From Chrysemys picta bellii (lineage: Eukaryota > Chordata > Testudines > Emydidae), in assembly GCF_011386835.1 (NCBI RefSeq), contig NC_088800.1, positions 15,028,572-15,092,571 of the forward strand: a stretch of 64,000 nt of DNA. The letters run 5' to 3'. The notes under the pieces are model-generated. The model was not told the DNA's origin and searched no databases. It was given only the letters and a program-made list of their open reading frames with translations. Within the stretch, counting starts at the first letter, position 1. Every line of letters starts with the position of its first letter. Positions 10,851-22,984 of the stretch are shown one piece after another. A program made the translations under genes and the position numbers.

Positions 10851-11964
10851 CTGTAGCCAACTCTAGATGTCATTTGACTACCACTTGCGGTCTGTTCAGT
10901 TGTCAGTCTGAGAGACAGTGCTATATCTGAGTCAGTTTGGGTTTTCCAGGTAAGATTTCATGTTACACTCTATCAGATATTGTACTGCTGTTCATGTGTT
11001 AGAGCTGCTATATGTCTTTCATCAACTGATGTTTTAAGATATTTTCTTAAAATCTCATCCTTGTCTGCAATGACTAGTTCTTTATTAAACCAACAACTAT
11101 GCATACACAGTTCCCGCTTTCTTTGGCACTTAGATAACTACCTGTTTTGGTTTTGATTGAAGTTATAGTTGTCCTATTGTCATGGTAAGTACCAGAATTG
11201 CTATTTCCTTTTTTTATATACAAGATGACTACTATGCTTCCTTCCTCTCGTGACTGCTGGTCTAGAAATGCCTGTGGGCTGGGCTTATTAATCGAATCAA
11301 CTGACTGGTACAAAGTGTTCAGTTTTTCATTTTATTACTTTTTATCAATAGCTGTTTTATTAAGCTAACTAGCTGTTACTGCCTAATTGTCATAACTCAG
11401 TTTCAATGAGATGGGCTTTAAAAAGTAGTTCAGCCATTTTAGAATTCTCACTGTACCCTTCCTCATTTTATTAGACCTACTTCCTTTCATGTTTGGTTGC
11501 CACTTCTCTACTTCTAACAGCTGGACTTTGGCTAGACCTTCATTCTGCATTTTTTATTTGGTTTTTTTGGTCCCCTTCCTTCAATTTTTTTCCCCCTTGC
11601 CAAACCGTAACTCAATTCTTACATGCTGGTTTGGTTCCTACACCACAAGGGAAGCTTGGGCAGACTGCTCTTTTTCTCCTGGTCCAGTAGAGGTGCATAG
11701 AGCCCTGCAAATCTGTGGATATCCACTGACCATGTTTGCGGATCAGATGTGTATACAGATTTTGTATCTGCGCAGGGCTCTAGAGATGCATTCATTTTGC
11801 TCCATTGTTCATCCTCTTATAGGCTTTATTAGTGAGGGTACAGGACAGAAAGCTGCATCTTTAGGCAACTGGATACAACAGGCTCTAATCTGCGTTTTCT
11901 TTAATAACCCCTTGCCATACGTATCCTGTAGGATATATTTGCCGCTTTTTTGCACTGAGCGTAA

Positions 11965-12230
11965 CTTGCAGGCTTGTCTACACTTACAGCACTGCAACTG
12001 CACCCTCTTAATGAAGATGCTGCCTACACCAATGGGAGAGCTTCTCCTGTCAACGTAGGTACTCCACCTCTCTGAGTGGTGATAGCTAACGGGAGAGGCT
12101 CTCCTGTCAACATAGGAGGTACTGCACTGGGGGTAGGTCGGTATAACAATGTTGCTTAGAGATGTGGATTTTCCACACCCCTGAGCGACGTAGTTATGGC
12201 GAAATAAGTTGGTAGTGTAGACTGAGTCTC
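11965..12230. mobile_element. Non-autonomous DNA transposon, Harbinger-like termini
   Basis: The left end reads GGCTTGTCTACAC and the right end GTGTAGACTGAGTC, imperfect inverted repeats. The interior repeats the phrase GGGAGAG, CTCTCCTGTCAAC twice. Target duplications are not clean. The TGTCTACAC terminus is shared with other elements in this window and is common in turtle MITEs. Confidence 0.55.
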
Positions 12231-13046
12231 AGTGGGGGATGGCAGTTGCCCCAGACTTTACTGGTGCTGGAGAGGGATAAGCTCTCCCTGTTTCTCCTGG
12301 GGATGAAGTAGCTTCTTACAGGAAGGGCTGTGGCTGTATATCCCTTCTGTCACCATCCCCCACTGTGGAAAAACAGCTTCTTCTGGATGGAGCTTTGGCT
12401 TCTGAGTGAACTTTTTCTAGCCCTCTTTTCTCTTCAGGTGATATCTGGGCTTCCTATTTAGTGAGCTAATCCAAGATTGCTGTAAAGCATCATAGATGGG
12501 AGAAGCACTTGTGTGACCGGTAAAGCCGCACCCTCAAAGATGCTTCCCTATCCTGAAGGGCACACCGTCCCAAATATCAACACTGTTGTGGGTGGAGGTA
12601 ATAGTTGAGGGGGATGAAGTGATGAAGGAATAACCAGAATAACACTGTGGATTTGCTTGGCAGGTACAAGTCAAGTTGGTTCCAAGTTGTAGAAAAAGAT
12701 GGGGTTTGGGTGTCTGGCGCTCAGGTGCGGTGGAGACAGCTATGAACAAAGCAGTTAGAAATTAGTAAGTACAAAATCAGTTGCTCTTTGGACTGGGATT
12801 TGTAGCATCCATTGTCTACCTGGGCTGTTTTGTATTTAATAATTGTAAGTAAACAGTTTGCTAATTCCAATAATTACTCCCTTGGCCTTTCTGTTCCTCT
12901 TTTGTGTTTACAAAAGATTGCAGATTAATTTTAGTGGTGGCATTAGGATTTTATAATAAACACTTCCAATGGCCAGTATACTGCCAGTAATACTTACCCA
13001 GGATAAATCTTGACATACGAAGTCTCAGCCTGGGCACAAACTAGCT

Positions 13047-13381
13047 CAGGGGTCGGCAACCTTTGGCACGCGGCTCGCCAGGGTAAGCACCCTGGCGGGC
13101 TGGGCCGGTTTGTTTACCTGCTGCGTCTGCAGGTTCGGCTGATCGCGGCTCCAAGTGGCCACGGTTCGCCGCTCCAGGCCAATGGGGGCGGCGGGAAGCG
13201 GCGCGGGCTGAGGAATGTGCTGGCCGCCGCTTCCCGCCGCCCCCATTGGCCTAGAGCGGTGAACCACGGCCAGTGGGAGCTGCAATCGGCCGAACCTGCG
13301 GACACGGCAGGTAAACAAACTAGCCCAGCCCGCCAGGGTGTGTACCCTGGCGAGCCGCGTGCCAAAGGTTGCTGACCCCCG
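13047..13381. mobile_element. Complete foldback hAT (GTCGGCAACC group), 335 bp
   Basis: Termini are CAGGGGTCGGCAACCTTTGG and the inverse ending CAAAGGTTGCTGACCCCCG. Target duplication is AACTAGCT on the left and AATTAGCT on the right (one mismatch). The element is nearly palindromic along its whole length. It contains the core TTTGTTTACCTGCTGC and GGTTCGGCTGATCGCGGCTC in both orientations, so a single strand could fold into a long hairpin. Confidence 0.92.
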
Positions 13382-13389
13382 AATTAGCT

Positions 13390-16300
13390 TTTAACCAAAT
13401 TTTGCTTTAGGTGGCAGGTCTAGTGGTTTCACCTGCTCTGGGGACAATATTTTGTTTGGAATATTAAGGTTTTCTGAAGTTCTGTTAGTGTTTGAGTTAT
13501 TTTCAGTTACAGTTTTGGATTTGTTCTAAAGATTATTCAGCATACACTGTATTTGTGATGTAAAACATTACTTAAATGTTAAAATAAACCTCACCTGCTG
13601 CTGTTAATCTGAAATGTTCATGAACTGTTTTAATATCTCCAAACATTTGAAATCTGATCATATGTACAAATAAACATTTCCCACTCTTTCTTTAAAAGCC
13701 AAATCTAGTGTTAAAGGTTCATCTGATGGATAAGTTAATCATGTATTTAAAAGGGTTGATTAACTTCAATACCAGACAACCGATTTCAATGTCAACGTAC
13801 AAGGAGGGAAACAGCCGTTTAAACTAAGCTTTTTGCTTAAAAATAAATAAAAGCCACTGTTGTCGCTGGTACATCTCCAGAGTTAGCAATGGTGGGAATG
13901 CTAATGGAAAGAGGAGTGCAGGCAGTTGGCAGCATTTTAAGCACAATTTAACACTACCCAAAGGACTTTTGTACAACATGGTGCTTACAATTCTGGTACT
14001 TGCTCCAGGGTAGCACTCCCATTGATAACAAAAATTCAGTGCTGCTAGTGCTAGCAGCAGTGGTAGGAAGCAAACATAAAATGTCCTGTGTTATCCCCTG
14101 TGTCACTGCATACATGCAATAGTAGAATAGTTGCCTGGTACTGAAGTTGCATCACACCATTAAGAAATTTCTGTTTCAGCATCTGCATCACTTCAGTTAA
14201 ACAGCATGAAAATACATAGTCGGAAGTGGAATTGTGGGGAGATCGATCCAGGGCATTAGCATTCTTTGTCACTTTGGATTGAGCTCTCAGGAATGCTAGA
14301 CCCTTCAATAACTCCTCTTTTAAAAAAGCTTTTGTTGTCACTTAAATAAGGTGTTTTTACATCTGTCACATTTGTAAGAATGAGGAAAATTAAATCTAAC
14401 CAATTTATCACAATTTCAGCTGTTTGCTTTTTACAGTTCCAGGTTGTCTGCTCAAAAAAACCCAGTAATCTTTAATAGCTGGAATGTAGTTGATTTCACT
14501 TTCTACTTCTAAAGCATTAGCTCAGTACAGCAGATTCAGTTGCAATCTTTCCACGGGAATCAATTCCAAATACATTTGTGTACACTGGGACTAAAAATAA
14601 ACATGGAAACATTCTTAGAATTGTGACAAAACTCTGCCTTAAAAAAAACTAATTTGAGGGTTGGGGTTGCATCTCATAATGTCTGTGGAAGGCATTATGT
14701 GTGTCAAAATAATGAAATGTAATGCACACCAATACACCGACAGTGCAAACTATTTAACTAATTCTAGTGTATACTTAATCTACAGTCATAAGCTACGTAC
14801 TGGATGTGTGCTAACCCTCACACATTGTATAGTATCAGCTGATGTCTCTGGCCTGGCTGGAGTTTGGGGTCATCTGGCAATATGGTATGAATGTGCCCTT
14901 CTGTAGGGAAATTGTGGCAAGAATTGGTTGGGTCACGGGATGTGGCAGTGATTTTTATCCTTTGATTCATAGTAGGGGCAGGGTCTCAGGTTCTGAACTA
15001 GAAGTGCAGAGTTTAGATTTATTAAATTTGTATTATGGTATGGCCTGGTAATCCTAGTCAGAATCCCATTTTTCTAGTTGCTGTTCAGACATGCATTAAA
15101 ATCTGAAGTGCATATACTGGGAGAAATATGCATGATTAGTTAGGCAGAACTAGGTTAAAAGTATTAAAGTGAACTGATTTTGGGGAGGAAAATAGGCACC
15201 TAAGAACCTTTCCAGATTACAGTACTCACTGAGTTTCACTGGGAGTTTGGCATTTCACTGCCCTTTATGCCTTTGCAGAAATTTTTGGGGGGGAATGAGA
15301 GGGGTGTGGAGGGTGACATTTTCTAAAAACCTAAATATCCACGGATGGAGCTCTCGACTGACTTTAAGGCTTTACATATCTTGCATTCCTGGTCAGTCCT
15401 CACCAGAAGCTGAGAACTGCATGTGCCAGAAGCATTCTGTGTATTGTTCTTAACTTGTGACTATGTGTTGGGCTTCTTTAAAGTGGTCCTTGTACTTCTG
15501 CTTATGTCAGTCTTGAAATGATGTTGCCTTGTTTTTAGTTTTTGAATTTATGAATATAAAACTTAAAATTAAAGAGCTCCCCTAGACTCGTGCTACTAGT
15601 TTTCATTGGCTGCTTTGTGTGAAGGGCTCTGTAAGATTCCTCTTCTCATGCGTGGTCTCAGAAAATGGAATTCCCTGCGCACTATTCCTGCACTATTTCC
15701 TGCAAGTGCTGGGAGACTGCACAAATAACCCTGTGCGACTTCACGGGGAGATACTGTGCCCTCTAATGTTGACTGTGTAGGTATCGTTCTCTAACTATAT
15801 TTTATAATATTTGAGGCTGGCCTGTTTGCCTAGTGCTTTTGGACTTTGCCTCTTGGTTACTTTGCAGAGAAAGCTGTGATGAGTGCTCAGCCCTGGGTGG
15901 GATGAAGTGTATCTTATCACTCAGCAGCAACTCCTGCAGCTGACCAAAGAGCATCTGGGATGGGCCCTGCTTCCTGTCGTCTTGGCTGAAAACAGTTCTG
16001 ATGTGGGGACTTTGACAGTGTCAGGCTCCCTACCAGGAGAAGGGCTCAATATACATAAGGCTTGGACAGTATGACTGTGCTTTCTTACAAATACTGTGAG
16101 GGAACCTATCAGGCCTCCTAGATAGTTACACAGGTCCTGTTTAATAGGCCTAAAAGATCAGATTATAACTTCCTTGTTGGTTCATGTAGCTGTGACTTGA
16201 TGCCAGCAGCATCCCGCCCAGGGCTTTAATGAAGTAGCATTGCACTGAAGAGACTGCCTGTGCAGTAATGGAGTGCTGTTGTAAGGTGCTCTGAGATTTG

Positions 16301-16584
16301 TGTATTTCCCTTGTGCTTAGTGTAACTCTCGCTCCAGTGGGTAGCATGTTAGGTAAATAACTTGCTACACTGTATTGCACACCTGTTGGAGGAGGGGTTG
16401 GTCAGTATTTTTTTCCACATAAATTACTGAGACACCTATAAGGTTGCCTGTTTTTTTGTTTGTTTGTTTGTTTTTTGTTAAGGCAAGTTATCTACCATAA
16501 GTCACAAAGTATCCAGGTTGCAGTTACCCTACAAAATAAGGACAAATATGGGGAGGTTGGTTCTTGGGGTTCCACACATAAGGG
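13390..16584. other. No gene or clear element seen
   Basis: AT-rich intronic-looking DNA without conserved exons. A TTTG-rich simple repeat lies at about 16448-16480. Confidence 0.5.
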
Positions 16585-17155
16585 ATTCTCATAGACTTTA
16601 AGGTCAGAAGGGACCATTATGATCATCTAGTCTGACCTGCACAACGTAGGCCACAGAATCTCACCCACTCACTCCTGTAACAAATCCCTAACCTATGCCT
16701 GAGTTATTGAAGTCCTCAAATACTGGTTTAAAGACCTCAAGGTGCAGAGAATCCTCCAGCAAGTGACCCATGCCCCACGCTGCAGAGGAAGGCGAAAAAC
16801 CTCCAGGGCCTCTGCCAATCTGCCCTGGAGGAAAATTCCTTCCTGACCCCAAATATGGCGATCAGTTAAACCCTGAGCATGTGGGCAAGACTCACCAGCC
16901 AGCACCCAGGAAAGAATTCTCTGTAGTAACTCAGATCCCACCCCATCTAACATCCCATCACAGACCATTGGGCATATTTACCGCTAATAATCAAAGACCA
17001 ATTAATTACCAAAATTAGGCTATCCCATCATACCATCCCCTCCATAAACTTATCAAGCTTAGTCTTGAAGCCAGATATGTCTTTTGCCCCCACTACTCCC
17101 CTTGGAAGGCTGTTCCAGAACTTCACTCCTCTAATGGTTAGAAACCTTCATCTAC
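16585..17155 (-). mobile_element. CR1 LINE 3' portion (inverted)
   Basis: The + strand starts CTCATAGACTTTAAGGTCAG then AAGGGACCATTATGATCATC, the complement of a CR1 3' terminus. It continues through AAAATTCCTTCCTGACCCCA and GGCTGTTCCAGAACTTCACT. The same sequence is found at 30740-31890 and, in the + direction, at 54230-55182. Confidence 0.85.
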
Positions 17156-19400
17156 TTACTTCAGTGTTGCCAATTAAATGGGGCAGGGGCCTTAGTTCTG
17201 CTTTAATCTGGTGAATCAAACAACCTGCTATTATCCTGAAGCAGAGTAACACTCGTATCTTCTGATCCATGCATAAAGGACTTCAGCAACGTCTCCACTA
17301 TGACACCTCACTTGCACGCCAGAGATCTTGTTTCCAAACCTAATCATAGTTTTAGATAAGATAGCTCTCCATATTCTGAGAGCTGGTCAGACTGATGTAC
17401 CCTAATGCAGCAAAATGCATTATGATGGTTCTATCCCTTGATAAAGGTTACTCTTAAGTAATACTGAATGTATTTCTGAATGCAGTCTCCTTATATGCAC
17501 TAGTTTGGTTTGCCTGGTTCCCTGCTATTTCGTGAACATGTTTGTATTTGAGTTGTGGGAGCAAACATAGGGAAGGCTGGGAATGTGCTTGAGTACATTC
17601 CCAGTGTATGCGAGTTTCTTTGCTTTGTAAGATAAAGAGTCATTATCAAGGCAATAGCAGAGCCCTAATGGTTTTGTATCCGTGGACATCTGACCTGTAC
17701 ACCCTGTGGTTAAATGTACTGAAATTGCCATATTTCTTTTTGACAAGCAGGAATCTGCGAGGCTCCTTTGTGGAAAGTTCATTGGAGCAGCAGTTAATAT
17801 TATAGAGAATCTGTCAAATGGCTTGTGAAAACTCCAGATTTGGAACAAGGAGGACAAAATGCAAGAGCTGCCTGTGATGGGTTCGATCTAAAATGGTTCT
17901 GTTGAAACCTGCTGCTAAGAAGAATCAAAGCAGTTTCTTTTGGGAGACGGAAAGAAAGATTCAAGAGGCTCTGGCTGCAAACTGGACTTAAAGGGTCTCT
18001 ATTAGCAGGGCCAAAAGAGATTCCCTACTTACAGAATTATCCAAGCAAAGTTTTCAAACGTAAATTTGCTTAGAACGCAAAAGTGTATGGGCAGATCTCT
18101 TCAAAGTGCTCAGCTCCAAGGGTGGGTCCTTTGGATGCTAGCTGCTCTCCATAAAATCAGATGACTTACTGAACACTCCTGTCCATCTGGCCCCAGCTAC
18201 ATGGTGCCTTATGCAATGTAAACAGTCTCCCATAATCTTACAGCACCTCTACACTTGAAATATCTGGCTTGTGTGCTATGTAATGAAGAATTCAAAATCC
18301 CCCAAAGGTGCTAGCTGAGAAGTTTCTGTCAGACCATGATAGGAGCCAGATCCTCTGTTCTGAAGGCTGGACTGATTGACCAACCAAATCCCTCCCTTGA
18401 GCCATGATTTTGGCGCAAGCTGTGAGGGGTCTTTCAGCACTGAACTGTGTGCTGCAACTTTGATTTGTTCAGTTTCCTCTCATAGGGCTTGTCTGCAAGC
18501 AGTTAGTTCTCTGCAAGCTGGGATTTGAATCTATCCCGCACTAGCCTGCTACTGTCTGTCTGTGGGGACCCTGCTTACATGCATTAACATTTGGTTAATG
18601 TGCTTTGAGTAGTCTCATTTCCAAGGGGATTAGATTATCTTCACAGGTGCTAAATGAGGAGACCCTAAGTGCAGGGTCCGTCTCAGAACATGCTTCTTAG
18701 GACTTCCTGCCAAATGAGCAGAAATTCCTTAGGGTGTTCTTTCAGATTTTGGCAGGTACCCTTTTTGCAGAATCGTCAATTGACTTGAATCTCTGAGGAA
18801 AAGGCAGAACAAAAAGTTCTTGTTTGTGCTGATTATGGATGCAAACGTTTCATGTAATTGCATAAAATTGGAAATAGCAGTTTGATATCCTGCCATGCAC
18901 ATGCTACTGAGCCTGCAAGAAACAGATGTACAGTTTTATTCTTCTTGCATTTTATGCAATCCTTCGTACAGCTTGCTATTGAGACGTACGGTAACCTGTC
19001 AGTAAGAGCGGAGTTTGTCCCCTGTGGAAATGCCAGGTATTTGTATGCAGAAGACACCATTTAGTGCATTACCAACCCCCACCCCCTACAAACCACATCT
19101 ACTCCTGACTCATTAATTCTATATGCCTGAACATAAGCAAACAGACTTTTAAAAACTAGTATTCTTGCTATAACCTCCAGTATTTAGTGCAGAGTGTGCA
19201 GTGACCTTCAACTTCGTTTTACTCTCAGTGGCATGTTTTCAAAAACTGTTCTAGTTCAGCGGTGCCTCCTGTTGACTTCTGCTTGTTTCTTTCTCACTGA
19301 CTTCTGCTACTTTTTGCCTGGCTTATCCTCATCTAAATCGTCTCAAAGACTTCTGTCCTATATTTGTTTTGTGTGGACTTATTTTTTAACAGAAACCCCT
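17156..19400. other. No gene or clear element seen
   Basis: Non-coding, AT-rich. No conserved splice-bounded exon was recognised on either strand. Confidence 0.45.
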
Positions 19401-19410
19401 AGCACTTACA

Positions 19411-19494
19411 GTGCCTCCCTCGGACCTATGTACAGCAGTATGTCACATTCAGCTTGGTGTGACATACTGCTGTACATAGGTCAGAGGGAGGCAC
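19411..19494. repeat. Long near-perfect hairpin (37-bp arms, 10-base loop)
   Basis: Arm 19411-19447 is the inverse complement of 19458-19494 with a single mismatch. The loop is 19448-19457. The arms read GTGCCTCCCTC, ACCTATGTACAGCAGTATGT. No terminal repeats or target duplication are seen, so this is not an obvious transposon. Confidence 0.9.
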
Positions 19495-19619
19495 TTAGAC
19501 AATCTAACTGCTGCACTAGCATCACTTTCGACTTTGTGAAAGCACGGTCAGGGTGACACAAGCCTGTCCACATAATTCCTAGACTATTTTTAAGGCCAGA
19601 TGAGACGTTATTGTTTATT

Positions 19620-19706
19620 ATGACTGATATTAACCAGACAAATCGCTCCACCAACTAAGCGATTTGTCTGGTTAATTCCGATAACGAACGAGACTATGAC
19701 TGATAT
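19620..19706. repeat. Perfect 18-bp hairpin inside an 11-bp direct repeat
   Basis: TTAACCAGACAAATCGCT (19630-19647) is the exact inverse complement of 19658-19675, with a 10-base loop. The pair sits between two copies of ATGACTGATAT (19620-19630 and 19696-19706). Confidence 0.85.
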
Positions 19707-19740
19707 AAAATTATTCTACTTAACTGCCAGGGGGCAAGTT

Positions 19741-20124
19741 TGTCACGTACGGAAATGTAGCCAAACTCCAAACCTGGAGACAATGGACCTTTCTGTGCCT
19801 GCGTCCTGTAGATAGCTAACTGCTTAGTTTGCAAAATAAGCAAGGAGGAGGGGGCAAGTAGATGGACAATAAGGGGTCATAAGAGGGACAGATGCATGTA
19901 GCTTGCTAATTATGTATGGTAATGATAGCAAATTTTGACCAATCATAAAGCGATAGATTATCATAGTCAACTGCATATAAGGCTTTGGTGTAAGTGTTTT
20001 CTTTGTTCTTGCTGACTTATGAGCTCGAACCCAATTGCAATTGAAATAAACGGATCGCCCCTCCCGGGACTCCTTGCTTGATTAGCTATGTCCTACTCTC
20101 CTTATTCCTCAGCTGGAACGGACA
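19741..20124 (+). mobile_element. Possible solo LTR of an endogenous retrovirus
   Basis: The stretch has LTR-like order: a CAAT-type box (GACCAATCATA, about 19938), a TATA-like GCATATAAGG about 40 bases downstream, then TTGAAATAAACGG as a polyadenylation signal about 70 bases later. It is bounded by TGTC at 19741 and GACA ending 20124. No convincing target duplication is found and no internal retroviral coding sequence adjoins it. Boundaries are guesses, and the element could also be a different retroelement. Confidence 0.45.
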
Positions 20125-20139
20125 GAAATTTCTATGACA

Positions 20140-20330
20140 TGACCATATAGTCTGACCTCCTGCGTAATACAGACCATAGAATTTCACTAAGTAACTACTG
20201 CATCAAGCCCCTAACTGCTGGTTAAGCTACAGCACCTCTTTTAGAAAGACATCTAGTCTATTTGAAGACCCCAAGTGATGGAGAAACCATTACAATCACT
20301 TGATATGTGGATCCCTGCAATCTTGTTTTA
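20140..20330 (-). mobile_element. Diverged CR1 3' fragment
   Basis: It contains TATAGTCTGACCTCCTGCGT, then ATAGAATTTCACTAAGTAA and CCCCTAACTGCTGG, a decayed version of the inverted CR1 3' end at 16585. Confidence 0.6.
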
Positions 20331-21536
20331 ATGGAAATGTGGGTTAAAGGATTAAAAAATGTCACCATCTTAAACTTCCCTTGACTTACTTTCATCCCTC
20401 TTGTTTCTTACAGTGTAGATCTAGTTCTAATGATATCTTACGGCTTCTAACATGCCAACTTATCAACAGTTGGTCAAAAGTACACTGAAGTTCCTTTGAG
20501 AGGATAGGAGGCATACAAATTTAAGAGCTTTCCTGTAAAGACAATTAAATATCATTGGTTAGCCCAGTGCAGGATAGCCTGGCTGATGGAATGTTCTCTA
20601 AAATAATATATGCAGAGTTGCTGAGTCATGGAGGGTGGAAGGCAGGGCTGTGATTATCTTCTCCAGAAGCTTGGATTCCAAATTAGCCTATTATGTCTCT
20701 AGGGGATCAGAAGAACCAATAGTGAAGCATAAGTGACTGGCCTCTGAAGCTATATTCCTTCACTTGCCTTAATGTAATGTCATGACATACCAGATTTTGC
20801 CATGAGTGTTGGCACATGTGTATACTAGTGTTAATTAAATGGGCATGTCTGAACCTCCTGATTGCTGTCACAATCTTGCTGAAGAGTGATATGCTGTAAG
20901 TTGTGATACCAAAAGTGTGGAAGCCAAACAGAGTTTGTAAATGAGCTTCTGTCTGTTAAAGTAAGAGTTCTCTTGGCTAAGACTGTGTTAAAGCAATGGA
21001 AATGATTTTTTTTCAGTTTGACAGGTTAGCAATTCCACAATGCTGGTGCTGTACAATCTACAGAAACCTGAGAAGAGGCCTGGTAGACCCTTGCAATGGC
21101 AGGAAATCCTGGGAGATGTGTATGATCCCTGCACAGTACCACTTCTCATATGTCCTGTCTTCTCAAGTGCAAGGCTGACTTGTATTTGAAAAGTGCTTCT
21201 CACTTCCAGCATGTGTGAATTTACAAGGTGCTTCAATGAAAGTGGGATCTGTCTTTTGCAGTGAAAATACTTACGTTGTGCAGTTCAAGAATTGCTACGC
21301 AGGGTAGATCAACTAAAGTAATCTGTGCTTGAAAAAAGGCTTCCATGAAGCAGATATATCAGAGTACGCTGTGTCACCATGACTTTCAGACACCAGTTAA
21401 TTACCATTATCTTTTTTGCTTGCCGACATTCTTGTCTGCAGTGGGACCTCTACACAGTAATTTGTGTTCTTTCTGTTAGGCTGCATATCTCTCTACTGGA
21501 AGTGGTGGTAATGTGATCTTTGTGGTTTTATTTTAG
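20331..21536. other. No gene or clear element seen
   Basis: Non-coding AT-rich sequence preceding the candidate untranslated exon. Confidence 0.4.
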
Positions 21537-21630
21537 GGTAATTCTACTAGAACATCGATCTGAACAGTAAAACTCGGATCCTTTCGAGGACTGTCTGAAT
21601 ACTTCTAGCTCTGAAGAACAAGCAACACTG
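21537..21630 (+). other. Candidate second 5' UTR exon of ABHD2
   Basis: A pyrimidine-rich tract ending TTTTATTTTAG (21536) is followed by 94 bases with no ATG on the + strand, and then a donor, CACTG then GTAAAT at 21631. It lies 2.95 kb upstream of the first coding exon and has GC content and word use unlike the flanking intron. ABHD2 in mammals has untranslated 5' exons. This exon is inferred from splice signals only. If real, it would add no upstream start codon. Confidence 0.4.
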
Positions 21631-22034
21631 GTAAATATTTCTCTCGTTTATTTGGATGAATTAATATTTGGCGTGGGGAGAGAAGGGCTAAGGGAAAAAT
21701 TGCCCACTTAGCTCTGGCTCTGCTTAAATGGATTGCTTTACCAGAACAGTAGCTACCTGGAGACCTAGAATCAAGGTCCCTTCTAGTTCTGCATTTCGAT
21801 GATGTCTACATAGAGGCTGACTGTTGCATGTCTGCTTCTGGAGCAGAAGCTAGGCCAAAGTTGGAGACTCTCATAGTTTCTGTCATATACAGAGGGATGA
21901 AGAGTGTGTGATCCTTGTGTTTGTGTAGGGCTCTGGGTTTTTAACCCTAATCTCGTCTCTTGGTTGCAGAACTACAGTAAGTCTAAGTGGAAAAATAAAC
22001 TCAGTTGCCATTTGATACCCAGTTAGGATATTTG

Positions 22035-22172
22035 ATACTATGAGGGGCAGGTTATCCCATATCTGTGCACTGCATGTTTCTGGCACCTCCTCCAAAGTCT
22101 GTGGTGTTGGCACTGTCAGGTTACTGGATTTGATGGACCTCTGGTCTGATCCAGTCTGGCAATCCTTGTGTT
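22035..22172 (+). mobile_element. CR1 LINE 3' end
   Basis: It reads GCAGGTTATCCCATATCTGT, then CACTGTCAGGTTACTGGATT and GGACCTCTGGTCTGATCCAG, ending at GGCAATCCTTGTGTTC. This is the terminal 130 bases of another CR1 subfamily. A DNA transposon starts immediately after it. Confidence 0.8.
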
Positions 22173-22182
22173 CAACAATAAG

Positions 22183-22746
22183 TAAGACTGCAAGTTTGTC
22201 ACGGAGGTCTTGGAAGTCACGGATTCCGTGACTTTCCAGGACCTCCATGACTTCTGCAGTGGCCAGTTGCACTGGCCACTGCTGGGGCAGTCTCAGGCCA
22301 CCATGCCCCCCCAACTCCTGCAGCAGCAGGATTTTGGGTGTGGGTGGGGGCTCAGGGCTAGGGAAAGGGGTTGGGGCACAGGATGGGGTGAGGACTCCGG
22401 GCAGTGCTTACCTTGGGGGCCTCCCCGGAAGCAGCGACATGTCCCTCAGCTCGTAGGTGTAGGTGCAGCCAGGCGGCTTCGCATGCTGCCTCTGCCTAGG
22501 AGCCAAGGGACATGTCACCACTTCCAGGGAGATGCACAGAGCCAGGTAGGGAGCCTGCCATCCCCTCCAAAAAAACCCCAGCACCAGCGGGGATCCTGCT
22601 CTCCCCCTCCCCCCCAAGTACCCAGATTTAGTCAGGGATTTATAGTAAATGCCATGGACAGGTCATGGGCCATGAATTTTTGTTTACTGTCCGTGACCTG
22701 TCCATGACTTTTACTAAAAATACCCGTGACTAAAATATAGCCTTAA
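22183..22746. mobile_element. Non-autonomous DNA transposon with complementary subterminal arms
   Basis: The left end TAAGACTGCAAG, TTTGTCACGG pairs imperfectly with the right end CCGTGACTAAAATATAGCCT, TA. Near the left end is the palindrome GTCACGGATTCCGTGAC and near the right end repeated CCGTGACCTGTCCATGAC phrases. TAA on the left and TTA on the right hint at a PIF/Harbinger-type TWA target. The middle is GC-rich and non-coding. Confidence 0.6.
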
Positions 22747-22984
22747 TGATAAGGAGGATTCAGATAACATGATTGTGTTTACTCTAATCTATCTTGTAGT
22801 TCAGTGTGAGAAGGAGTTTACTTCGATGCTATTTCATGATAGTGTCATCATGTCAAACTTGTCTCTAAATCCACTGACCCAGACTGCTCCTCTGGGGTGT
22901 TCGGTATTTCTAAAGAATAGGTATCCCATTACCAAACACACATTCCAGTGTTCCTATCCTCAAACAATCTGAAGGATTTAGACT

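Noticed and set aside
22210..22707. 165-codon open frame on the + strand
   Set aside because: It lies entirely in the DNA transposon at 22183-22746 and has no domain.
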